Positions 1 to 6,475 of a stretch of 7,044 bases of DNA are shown here, in pieces (positions within the stretch are counted from its first letter, which is position 1; the number at the start of each line of letters is the position of its first letter). Under the pieces are notes generated by a model. That model was not told where the DNA came from. It ran no database searches and saw nothing but the letters and a program-made list of their open reading frames with translations. This stretch comes from Paracoccaceae bacterium (GTDB lineage: Bacteria > Pseudomonadota > Alphaproteobacteria > Rhodobacterales > Rhodobacteraceae): contig SBFT01000193.1 of NCBI GenBank assembly GCA_006227805.1, positions 1-7,044 on the forward strand, written 5' to 3'. The translations under genes were made by a program, and so were the position numbers.

Positions 1-16
1 GGGTCGGGAGCGTGCG

Positions 17-178
17 TCACGCCGCAGTTCGTCGTCGTCCGCGGTGATCGTGCGTCTGCTCGGCGATGTCGGGTCGTGTTCGGGCGAACACCTCGCCGTC
101 GGGTTGCACGATCACGAGCGTGCGGTCGTGTTCGAGGTGGATCGACCAACCGAGCTCGTGGACGACGTGGTGGTGCCG
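17..178 (-). CDS. C-terminal fragment of an actinobacterial-type HNH endonuclease (13E12/DUF222 group)
   Basis: Read on the minus strand, this gives 53 codons ending at a TGA (bases 19-17). The fragment begins RHHHVVHELGWSIHL and continues with a PDGEVFARTRP segment. This matches the end of the HNH domain as I know it from the actinobacterial 13E12-repeat/DUF222 endonucleases: a His-His-His-x-x-His-Glu metal-binding end, a Gly-Trp strand, then a 'PDG...TRP' strand and a basic tail. The Cys normally found just before the histidines is absent. Upstream of the Arg codon the frame (GGVP...) no longer resembles the family and is antisense to the PqiA gene. Five of the Arg codons in the tail are CGA, which is scarce in the rest of the window. 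I infer a truncated gene whose N-terminal part is missing because of a junction at about base 178. Such proteins are usually nucleases of mobile-element or unknown role. Family assignment is from motif recall, not a search. Confidence 0.62.
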   Translation of the reverse strand, partial: RHHHVVHELGWSIHLEHDRTLVIVQPDGEVFARTRPDIAEQTHDHRGRRRTAA

Positions 179-196
179 GGGAACGCCGCCCCGCTG
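172..196. other. Probable chimeric junction between foreign and host DNA
   Basis: To the left, the minus strand encodes the HNH-type protein end. To the right, the plus strand encodes the PqiA-like membrane protein. Recognisable HNH similarity stops at the CGG codon (bases 178-176), and recognisable PqiA similarity starts at about base 194. The two features therefore abut with no room for a promoter, a ribosome binding site or an ATG for the PqiA gene. No insertion-sequence ends or target-site duplication are visible. An assembly or library chimera is the simplest explanation; a recent insertion or deletion in a real genome is the alternative. Confidence 0.6.
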
Positions 197-628
197 CGCG
201 GCCTGATCCTGGCGCTGCTGGTGCTCTACCCGGTCGCCTGGTTCGCGCCGCTGATGCGGGCGGGCCTCCTGCCGCTCTTCGGCCTCTCCGAGATTTCCGT
301 CATCACCGGGCTGCAGTCGCTGTGGGGAACGGATGTCTTCCTGGCGCTGGTGGTCACGGCGTTTGCGCTGTTTGCGCCCTATCTCAAGACCATCGGGCTG
401 GTGCTGGTGCAATGGCGGCTGGCCAGCCCGCGCCTTCTGCCGGCGCTGCATGTGCTGGGCAAGCTGGCGATGGCGGACGTGTTCCTGATCGCGCTCTACA
501 TCACCATCGCCAAGGGCATCGGCCTCGGCCGGATCGAGGTCGCCTGGGGCCTCTATCTCTTCACCTTCTGCATCCTCTCGGGCCTCGCCCTGTCCTGGGC
601 GACGGACCGGGCGCACAAGGGGGTCTGA
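179..628 (+). CDS. Single-domain PqiA-like inner-membrane protein, 5' end missing
   Basis: This is a paraquat-inducible protein A family membrane protein. E. coli PqiA works with PqiB/PqiC in lipid transport across the envelope; the role of short single-domain versions is not established. Four hydrophobic segments are visible, at about 200-253, 337-411, 460-510 and 547-600. Family-like strings include PVAWFAPLMRAGLLPLFGLS, APYLKTIGL, LGKLAMADVFLIALYI and AWGLYLF. It is about 145-150 residues, against two such domains in E. coli PqiA, and has no CxxC zinc ribbon. The frame stays open leftwards to base 2, with a GTG at 44, but those residues do not look like PqiA and lie over the foreign HNH segment. 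I therefore give only the supported part; the native start has probably been lost at the junction. The gene ends 16 bases before the convergent autotransporter gene, with no clear terminator between them. Confidence 0.85.
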   Translation, partial: GNAAPLRGLILALLVLYPVAWFAPLMRAGLLPLFGLSEISVITGLQSLWGTDVFLALVVTAFALFAPYLKTIGLVLVQWRLASPRLLPALHVLGKLAMADVFLIALYITIAKGIGLGRIEVAWGLYLFTFCILSGLALSWATDRAHKGV

Positions 629-644
629 CGCGCGCCCGTGACCC

Positions 645-2141
645 TCAGAACCGCAGCGCGATCTTCACGGCGCCGGTCGCGGTCTGCATGTCGCCCCCCA
701 GACCCGAAACCTCGACCGAGGTGCTCAGCTGCATGCCATTGGCCAGCGCCGTCTCGCCGCCCAGTTCCAGACGCCCGGTCCAGCCATCATTGGCCAGCAG
801 GTTCTGGGCCAGGACCGACACGGTGTCGTTGTTCAGGTATTCCGCATGCAGGCCCGCGAACAGCGTGCCTTGCCCGGTCGCATGGGTCAGCCGCGCCCCC
901 AGGGACACCTGCGTGAAGGTCACGTCGCTGGAAGTCCCCGCCAGCGTGCCGCCGGTGCCGTCGGTATCCTCGCGGCCATGGATCAGGCCAACGGTCGGCG
1001 TCAGGGTCAGATTGCCCCCCAGGGCATTGTCGTAGCCGCCTTCGAAGGTGACGGCCGCCAGCTCGACGTCCGCCGTGCCCGCGCCCGCGTTCTGGTCGAA
1101 ACTGCCCTTGCCCCAGATCAGGCTGGCCGTTCCTGCCCAGGCACCCCTGCGATACGAGAAATAGGGCTGGAGATAGGTGTAGTCGCCGTCATTCGTCGTG
1201 CCCGCATCGCTGGACTTGACCTGCGAATGGCCCAGCGACAGGCCCGCGACCATGTCCGGTCCGACGCCCACATCCGCGCCGATCTGCAGGCCGCCGCCCG
1301 AGAGCGTCCCGTTGCCCGTGCCGAAATCATTCGACCGGAAGCCCGTCAGTTCGGCCCATGCATAAACGTTGCCGGCAAGACCCGGCGCGCCCTGGGTCGA
1401 GATGACGCCGTTGGTCTCGCCCGTGCCCTCTTCGCTGCGCGTCAGGATGAACTGGCTGTTGCGCGCCGCGATCGAGACCTGGCCGGCATCGCGCACCACG
1501 CCGTCGGCGCCGATCACGATCAGTCGGGCCGAGGTGCCCGCGGTCGCGGTCAGCGCGTCCGAAGCCGACCCTAGGTTTCCGCCAAGGACATAGATGATGG
1601 ACCCATTCCACGTCCGGGGCTGGAAGGTGCTCCCGCCGAACCCGTCGGGATCGCCCGTGTTGTAGGCCACGCCGAAGCCGTGTTCGATGGTCAGGTTGGC
1701 GTCGGATGCCGCATCCGTCCCGACCCCGCTGGGCGAGTTGGTGTAATCGAGGCCACTACCTTCGCTGAGGATCAGGATCGCGTATTCGGTGTTCGCATCG
1801 AACACCTGATCGGCGATGTCCCAGGGTGTCGGGTTTCCGCTTCCCGCGCCCGTCAGGACCGCTTGATCCAGCCTTGTCCATCCGACGGACGAGCCGAGAT
1901 TGCCGATGACGCTGCCCTCGCGGAACCAGAAGTTCAGCCTTTGGGCTGATGTTCCATCAAGGTGCAGCTCCAGAGCCCTCAGCGTGATGGCGGATCCGCC
2001 CACCCGGATATCGAAGGCATTCCCGCTTTGACCGTTCCCGCCCGCGAAGGTCGTGGTCAGTTTCAGCTCCTGCGCATGGGCCTGGCCTGCCCAGAGCGCA
2101 GTGCCCGCCGCCAATGCCAGCGCAAATCCCGTATGTTTCAT
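645..2141 (-). CDS. Secreted autotransporter-type outer-membrane protein with beta-sandwich-like passenger
   Basis: A 498-residue protein. Residues 1-23 form a Sec signal peptide (MKHTGFALALAAGTALWAGQ, then AHA, with likely cleavage before Gln24). Residues 27-187 resemble a beta-sandwich module seen in diverse secreted bacterial proteins, with the motifs TTTFAGGNGQSGNAFDI, GNPTPWDI, LDYTN, SDANLTI and FQPRTWNGSIIYVL. Residues 188-255 are a linker rich in Ala, Gly and Thr. From about residue 256 to the end there are alternating amphipathic strands (AWAELTGFRS, GLQIGADVG, YLQPYFSYRRGAWAGTASL, GLHAEYLNN) ending in ALRF with a terminal Phe, typical of an autotransporter beta-barrel inserted by the BAM complex. 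The passenger is very short for a classical autotransporter and has no long beta-helix. I chose the ATG at 2141 because it gives a clean signal peptide and has an AGGGGTGAG ribosome site 4-10 bases upstream; an in-frame extension to 2177 would bury the signal peptide. The function is unknown; a surface display or adhesin role is an inference. Confidence 0.85.
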   Translation of the reverse strand: MKHTGFALALAAGTALWAGQAHAQELKLTTTFAGGNGQSGNAFDIRVGGSAITLRALELHLDGTSAQRLNFWFREGSVIGNLGSSVGWTRLDQAVLTGAGSGNPTPWDIADQVFDANTEYAILILSEGSGLDYTNSPSGVGTDAASDANLTIEHGFGVAYNTGDPDGFGGSTFQPRTWNGSIIYVLGGNLGSASDALTATAGTSARLIVIGADGVVRDAGQVSIAARNSQFILTRSEEGTGETNGVISTQGAPGLAGNVYAWAELTGFRSNDFGTGNGTLSGGGLQIGADVGVGPDMVAGLSLGHSQVKSSDAGTTNDGDYTYLQPYFSYRRGAWAGTASLIWGKGSFDQNAGAGTADVELAAVTFEGGYDNALGGNLTLTPTVGLIHGREDTDGTGGTLAGTSSDVTFTQVSLGARLTHATGQGTLFAGLHAEYLNNDTVSVLAQNLLANDGWTGRLELGGETALANGMQLSTSVEVSGLGGDMQTATGAVKIALRF

Positions 2142-2145
2142 CCGC

Positions 2146-2156
2146 TCACCCCTGAA
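2146..2156 (-). promoter_or_regulatory. Ribosome binding site fixing the autotransporter start
   Basis: On the minus strand the bases just before the ATG at 2141 read TTCAGGGGTGAGCGG. The purine-rich AGGGGTGAG is a good match to the anti-Shine-Dalgarno sequence at suitable spacing, and it supports the shorter, signal-peptide-bearing start. Confidence 0.55.
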
Positions 2157-2243
2157 CACGACAGCGTCCTGCGACACCTTTGCTTTTCAGGTGACCCTAA
2201 TCGGCAAGCGCGGCCATGGCACCGGCAAAAGCGCCCAACCCAA

Positions 2244-2312
2244 TTTCTGCCCCGCTACTGTCACTGGGCAGCCACATGTTGTGGCGAAAAGATGGCAGGA
2301 CCCCGGCAGAAA
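2244..2312. repeat. Nested three-tier dyad (possible structured RNA or operator) in the divergent intergenic region
   Basis: Three pairs of inverted arms share one centre at base 2278. The outer arms TTTCTGCC (2244-2251) and GGCAGAAA (2305-2312) pair over 8 bases. The middle arms CTGTCA (2258-2263) and TGGCAG (2293-2298) pair over 6 with one G-T. The inner arms GCCACA (2271-2276) and TGTGGC (2280-2285) pair over 6 around TGT. The unpaired parts are symmetrical (6 by 6 and 7 by 7). On the plus strand it would lie upstream of radA; on the minus strand, about 100 bases upstream of the autotransporter ATG. No T-run follows on either strand, so it does not look like a terminator. It could be a folded leader RNA, a small RNA, or a protein-binding palindrome (the inner GCCACATGTTGTGGC is a good operator shape). 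Confidence 0.4.
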
Positions 2313-2331
2313 GCCGTCGCGAAGGCCGCGC

Positions 2332-2360
2332 TTCCCCTCTCGCCCCCCCTCGGCTAAGAC
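2332..2360 (+). promoter_or_regulatory. Possible radA promoter giving a leaderless mRNA
   Basis: TAAGAC (2355-2360) sits 6 bases before the radA ATG, which is the spacing expected if transcription starts at the A of ATG. A poor -35 match, TTCCCC (2332-2337), lies 17 bases upstream. No Shine-Dalgarno-like purine run precedes the ATG, which fits leaderless translation. This rests on weak matches only. Confidence 0.22.
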
Positions 2361-2366
2361 CTGTCC

Positions 2367-3734
<1,368 letters not shown>

Positions 3735-3795
3735 AGGGCGGACGGGCAAAAGGGCAGGCGGGCATCCGTCGGACAGGAAGAGGCAGGCGAGGGAT

Positions 3796-4356
3796 ATGGA
3801 AGGCTTTACCATCATCGACGGTATCGTGGCCGTGGTCATCGTTCTGTCCGCGCTCCTGGCCTATTCGCGGGGACTGGTGCGCGAATCCATGGCGATCGCG
3901 GGCTGGATCGCCGCTGCTGTCCTGGGCTTCGTCTTCGCGCCCACGGTCGAACCCCTGGTCAAGGAAATCCCGGTTCTGGGCGACTTCATCTCGGACAGTT
4001 GCGAACTCGGACTGATCGCGGCCTTCGCGGCGGTCTTCGCGGTCGCGCTGATCGTGGTCAGCTTCTTCACGCCGCTCTTTTCCTCGTTGGTGCAGCGCTC
4101 GGCGCTGGGGGGCGTCGACCAGGGCCTGGGCTTTCTCTTCGGCGTCGCGCGCGGCGTCCTGCTGGTGGCCATCGCCTTCTTCGTCTACGACACCGTGATC
4201 ACCGGCGAAAGCTACACGATCGTGGACGAAAGCCGCTCGGCGCTGGTCTTCGAGCAGTTCTCGGACCGGATCGAGGAGCAGAACCCCGAACAGGCGCTGG
4301 GCTGGATCACCGCGCAGTATGAAAGCCTGGTCAGTTCCTGCGCCGCACCGCAGTAA
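3796..4356 (+). CDS. cvpA: CvpA family inner-membrane protein (colicin V production protein)
   Basis: A 186-residue protein with four hydrophobic segments at about residues 5-23, 31-49, 70-92 and 112-132, followed by a polar cytoplasmic or periplasmic tail. Family-typical strings are DGIVAVVIVLSALLAYSRGL, VRES, and GGVDQGLGFLFGVARG between segments 3 and 4. In E. coli cvpA was found as needed for colicin V production and is adjacent to purF; its molecular role in most bacteria is unsettled, with links to envelope stress tolerance. Here purF is also next door. I chose the ATG at 3796 because the family starts just before the first membrane segment and a purine-rich stretch (AGGCAGGCGAGGG) precedes it; the frame is open further upstream, but that part is charged and overlaps the end of radA. 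A hairpin begins right after the stop codon. Confidence 0.93.
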   Translation: MEGFTIIDGIVAVVIVLSALLAYSRGLVRESMAIAGWIAAAVLGFVFAPTVEPLVKEIPVLGDFISDSCELGLIAAFAAVFAVALIVVSFFTPLFSSLVQRSALGGVDQGLGFLFGVARGVLLVAIAFFVYDTVITGESYTIVDESRSALVFEQFSDRIEEQNPEQALGWITAQYESLVSSCAAPQ

Positions 4357-4375
4357 CCGCCGCACCACGCGGCGG
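4357..4375 (+). terminator. GC-rich hairpin directly after cvpA
   Basis: CCGCCGC (4357-4363) and GCGGCGG (4369-4375) form a perfect 7-base stem around ACCAC, starting at the first base after the cvpA stop. There is no T-run after it, so it may act as a weak or Rho-assisted terminator, or protect the 3' end of the mRNA. With the promoter-like sequence downstream, it suggests that purF can be transcribed separately from radA-cvpA. Confidence 0.35.
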
Positions 4376-4396
4376 CGGCGATCCCGACATGCCGAC

Positions 4397-4427
4397 GTCA
4401 CGGGTTGATCTGTGATCCTTTCGTGAC
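4397..4427. promoter_or_regulatory. Nested dyad (candidate operator) over the putative purF promoter
   Basis: GTCACG (4397-4402) and CGTGAC (4422-4427) are perfect inverted arms, and inside them GATC (4407-4410) and GATC (4414-4417) flank TGT. Both pairs centre on base 4412. The inner half overlaps the putative -35 element of purF, the position of a typical repressor site. I cannot name the protein. It resembles no FNR box closely, since the TTGAT and ATC halves are separated by five bases rather than four. Confidence 0.3.
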
Positions 4428-4432
4428 ATATC
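4405..4432 (+). promoter_or_regulatory. Putative sigma-70-type promoter of purF
   Basis: TTGATC (4405-4410, four of six to TTGACA) is followed by a 16-base spacer and CATATC (4427-4432). A TATCTC at 4429 with an 18-base spacer is an alternative. It lies about 25-30 bases before the GTG start candidate of purF. Alphaproteobacterial -10 elements are often weak, so this stays tentative. Confidence 0.35.
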
Positions 4433-4440
4433 TCGCCTGA

Positions 4441-4456
4441 CCTTCTAGGAAGAAGG
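4441..4456 (+). promoter_or_regulatory. Purine-rich ribosome site in a small hairpin before purF
   Basis: CCTTCT (4441-4446) can pair perfectly with AGAAGG (4451-4456) around AGGA. The same bases supply the Shine-Dalgarno sequence (AGGA, 8 bases before GTG 4459), so the hairpin could hide or present the ribosome site. This decides between the GTG at 4459 and the TTG at 4489, which has its own GGAG 7 bases upstream. Confidence 0.35.
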
Positions 4457-4458
4457 TT

Positions 4459-5988
4459 GTGACCCTGCCCGGGATTCGGAGCTGCCCTTTGTCTGATCCG
4501 CGCCTTCTGCCCGCAAGCCCCTTCGACATCGACGCCTGGCTCCCTCAGGCGGAAGACGACGACAAGCTGCGCGAGGAATGCGGCATCTTCGGCGTGATCG
4601 GCGTCAAGGACGCGGCCAGTTTCGTGGCGCTGGGGCTGCACGCGCTTCAGCATCGGGGACAGGAAGCCGGCGGCATCGTCAGCCACGACCCCGAACACGG
4701 CTTCAACTCGGTCCGCCGCTTCGGCTATGTGCGCGACAACTTCACCTCGCAGTCGGTGATGGAGACGCTGCCCGGACCGCTGGCCATCGGGCATGTGCGC
4801 TATTCCACCGCGGGATCGAAAGGCCAGACCCAGATCCGCGACGTGCAGCCCTTCTTCGGCGAATTCTCGATGGGCGGCGCGGCAATCGCGCATAACGGCA
4901 ACCTCACCAACGCCAATTCGCTGCGCCGCGAACTGATCGACCGGGGCTCGATCTTCCAGTCCTCGTCGGACAGCGAATGCATCATCCACCTGATGGCGCG
5001 CTCGATGGGCCGCAACATTCCCGACAAGATGGAGGAAGCCCTGCGCAAGGTCGAGGGCGCCTTTTCCGTCGTCGCGATGACGCGCACCAAGCTGATCGGC
5101 GTGCGCGACCCGCTGGGCGTGCGCCCGCTGGTGCTGGGCCAGCTGGGCGACGGCTGGGTGCTCAGTTCCGAGACCTGCGCATTGGACATCATCGGCGCCG
5201 ATTTCGTGCGCGAGATCGAACCGGGCGAGATGGTCGTCATCAACCATGAAGGCGTCGAAAGCCGCAGGCCCTTCCGCCCGGTGCGCCCGCGCTTCTGCAT
5301 CTTCGAACATGTCTATTTCTCGCGCCCCGACTCGATCATCGGCGGACGGTCCGTCTACGAGACGCGCGAGGCGATCGGCGTGGAACTGGCAAGGGAAGCC
5401 CCGGTCGAGGCCGACCTCGTCTGTCCCGTCCCCGACAGCGGCACCCCCGCCGCCATCGGCTATGCGCGCCAGTCGGGCATCCCCTACGGCATGGGGATCA
5501 TCCGCAACCAGTATGTGGGCCGCACCTTCATCGAACCCACCGAACAGATCCGCAACATGGGCGTGCGGCTGAAGCTGAACGTCAACCGCGCCCTGATCCA
5601 GGGCAAGCGGGTGATCCTGGTGGATGACAGCGTGGTGCGCGGCACCACCAGCCGCAAGATCAAGGAAATGATCCTGGACGCGGGCGCGCGAGAGGTGCAT
5701 TTCCGCATCGCCTCGCCACCCACCGCCTGGCCCTGCTTCTACGGCGTCGACACTCCCCAGCGCGAGAAACTCCTGGCCGCCACGATGAGCGAGGAGGAAA
5801 TGCGCGACCACCTTGCGGTGGACAGCCTGCGCTTCATCTCGCTCGACGGTCTCTACCGCGCCGTGGGCGAGGCGCGCGGCCGCGACCCCAGGGCGCCGCA
5901 ATATTGCGACGCCTGCTTCTCGGGCGAATACCCGGTGAAACCCGCCGACATGATCGAGAAGGGGTTCCAGCTGAAGGCGGCCGAGTAA
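4459..5988 (+). CDS. purF: Amidophosphoribosyltransferase (PRPP amidotransferase)
   Basis: PurF catalyses the committed step of de novo purine synthesis: PRPP plus glutamine gives 5-phosphoribosylamine, glutamate and pyrophosphate, in the cytoplasm. Numbered from the GTG at 4459 (509 residues), the glutaminase domain begins at the catalytic Cys41 of CGIFG. It continues with LHALQHRGQEAGGI (60-73), GHVRYSTAGS (111-120), HNGNLTN (145-151) and SDSEC (170-174). The phosphoribosyltransferase domain has the PRPP loop VILVDDSVVRGTTS at 385-398. Cys280, Cys426, Cys483 and Cys486 fall where the Bacillus-type enzyme holds its 4Fe-4S cluster, so this should be the iron-sulfur form, with a propeptide removed before Cys41. 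The start is unsure: GTG 4459 has a good ribosome site, but TTG 4489 (MSDPRLL...) also has one and gives a propeptide of 30 residues in place of 40. The usual neighbour cvpA lies upstream. Confidence 0.96.
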   Translation: MTLPGIRSCPLSDPRLLPASPFDIDAWLPQAEDDDKLREECGIFGVIGVKDAASFVALGLHALQHRGQEAGGIVSHDPEHGFNSVRRFGYVRDNFTSQSVMETLPGPLAIGHVRYSTAGSKGQTQIRDVQPFFGEFSMGGAAIAHNGNLTNANSLRRELIDRGSIFQSSSDSECIIHLMARSMGRNIPDKMEEALRKVEGAFSVVAMTRTKLIGVRDPLGVRPLVLGQLGDGWVLSSETCALDIIGADFVREIEPGEMVVINHEGVESRRPFRPVRPRFCIFEHVYFSRPDSIIGGRSVYETREAIGVELAREAPVEADLVCPVPDSGTPAAIGYARQSGIPYGMGIIRNQYVGRTFIEPTEQIRNMGVRLKLNVNRALIQGKRVILVDDSVVRGTTSRKIKEMILDAGAREVHFRIASPPTAWPCFYGVDTPQREKLLAATMSEEEMRDHLAVDSLRFISLDGLYRAVGEARGRDPRAPQYCDACFSGEYPVKPADMIEKGFQLKAAE

Positions 5989-6051
5989 CGCGCCGGAAGG
6001 ACGCGTCGCCGACATCCGGGACCTCTCTGCGCAGGCTTCCGCCGATCCCTC

Positions 6052-6074
6052 CGGGGCGGGCTTTCCCCTGCCCG
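6052..6074 (+). terminator. Hairpin in the purF 3' intergenic region
   Basis: CGGG (6052-6055) pairs with CCCG (6071-6074). After one bulged G, CGGG (6057-6060) pairs with CCTG (6067-6070) including a G-T, leaving the loop CTTTCC. No T-run follows. It lies in the 138-base gap between purF and the small gene, about 50 bases before the next ATG. I see no other feature in the gap. Confidence 0.25.
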
Positions 6075-6126
6075 ATGCCCATGCTAGCGCCCATGCCGCA
6101 ACGCAGCAAGAACCTGGCAGGCACGC

Positions 6127-6411
6127 ATGGCAGATACCGAACCCGCAACCGAGGGCCCCGCGCCGGACATGGCCAGGGCCGAAGCGCTGGCCACCACCGA
6201 AGGCGCCCTGACGCTCGGCCGGTTCACCCTGATCGGCACCACCGGCACCGACGCGTTGCGCCGCGCGCTGGTCCTGACCCGGGGCGGCAAGGTCCTGACC
6301 CTCGGCGTGGGCGACAGGCTGGACGGCGGACAGGTGGTCGCGATCGCGCCCGACCGGCTGATGCTGGACCGCAATGGCCGGCAGGTCGTTCTCGAGATGC
6401 CGCAGGGCTGA
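6127..6411 (+). CDS. Small conserved-type protein with GspC/PilP HR-like segment, function unknown
   Basis: A 94-residue protein that I do not recognise by name. Residues 1-27 are acidic and Ala/Pro/Thr-rich, probably disordered. Residues 28-92 form a compact alternating-strand pattern: LTLGRFTLIGTTG, RRALVLTRGGKVLTLGVGD, LDGGQVVAIAPDRLML, then GRQVVLEMPQG. The layout (a 'LIG...G' strand, a 'G.v..v..GD.l.gg.v..I' core, a final '..v.L.mP') recalls the homology-region domain of type II secretion GspC and type IV pilus PilP proteins, and short Rhodobacteraceae proteins as I remember them. There is no signal peptide or membrane segment, so unlike GspC or PilP it appears cytoplasmic as read. The start at ATG 6127 has GGCAGG 6 bases upstream. 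It sits between purF and the SDR gene, and a hairpin follows its stop. Confidence 0.7.
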   Translation: MADTEPATEGPAPDMARAEALATTEGALTLGRFTLIGTTGTDALRRALVLTRGGKVLTLGVGDRLDGGQVVAIAPDRLMLDRNGRQVVLEMPQG

Positions 6412-6426
6412 GACCCGGCCGCCTTC

Positions 6427-6456
6427 GACGCGCAGGGGCTTGACCCCGGACGCGTC
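6427..6456 (+). terminator. Hairpin between the small gene and the SDR gene
   Basis: GACGCG (6427-6432) pairs with CGCGTC (6451-6456), and inside it GGGG (6435-6438) pairs with CCCC (6444-6447) around CTTGA, with a small 2-by-3 internal loop. That gives ten pairs in 30 bases, starting 16 bases after the stop codon. No T-run follows, so termination would need Rho or be partial. It ends 19 bases before the SDR ATG and could affect its translation instead. Confidence 0.3.
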
Positions 6457-6475
6457 CCGGCGCACATCGGCGCGC

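Noticed and set aside
44..178. N-terminal extension of the PqiA gene from the GTG at 44
   Set aside because: The residues do not resemble PqiA and are the complement of the HNH-type coding segment, so the open frame here is accidental.
76..1035. A plus-strand open frame of 319 codons spanning the PqiA gene and the autotransporter's 3' end
   Set aside because: It is out of frame with PqiA and antisense to the autotransporter, with an Arg/Pro/Ala-rich translation and no recognisable segment.
2195..2350. Cobalamin riboswitch, because CCCCGCTACTGTCAC resembles the CCCGCAACTGTAA core
   Set aside because: The conserved AGTCAGGAGACCTGCC-type B12 box and the GGGAAGGC segment are missing, and neither flanking gene is a B12 gene.
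4405..4417. FNR/CRP-type site (TTGAT...ATC) before purF
   Set aside because: The half-sites are separated by five bases rather than four and the second half is incomplete; kept only as an unnamed dyad.
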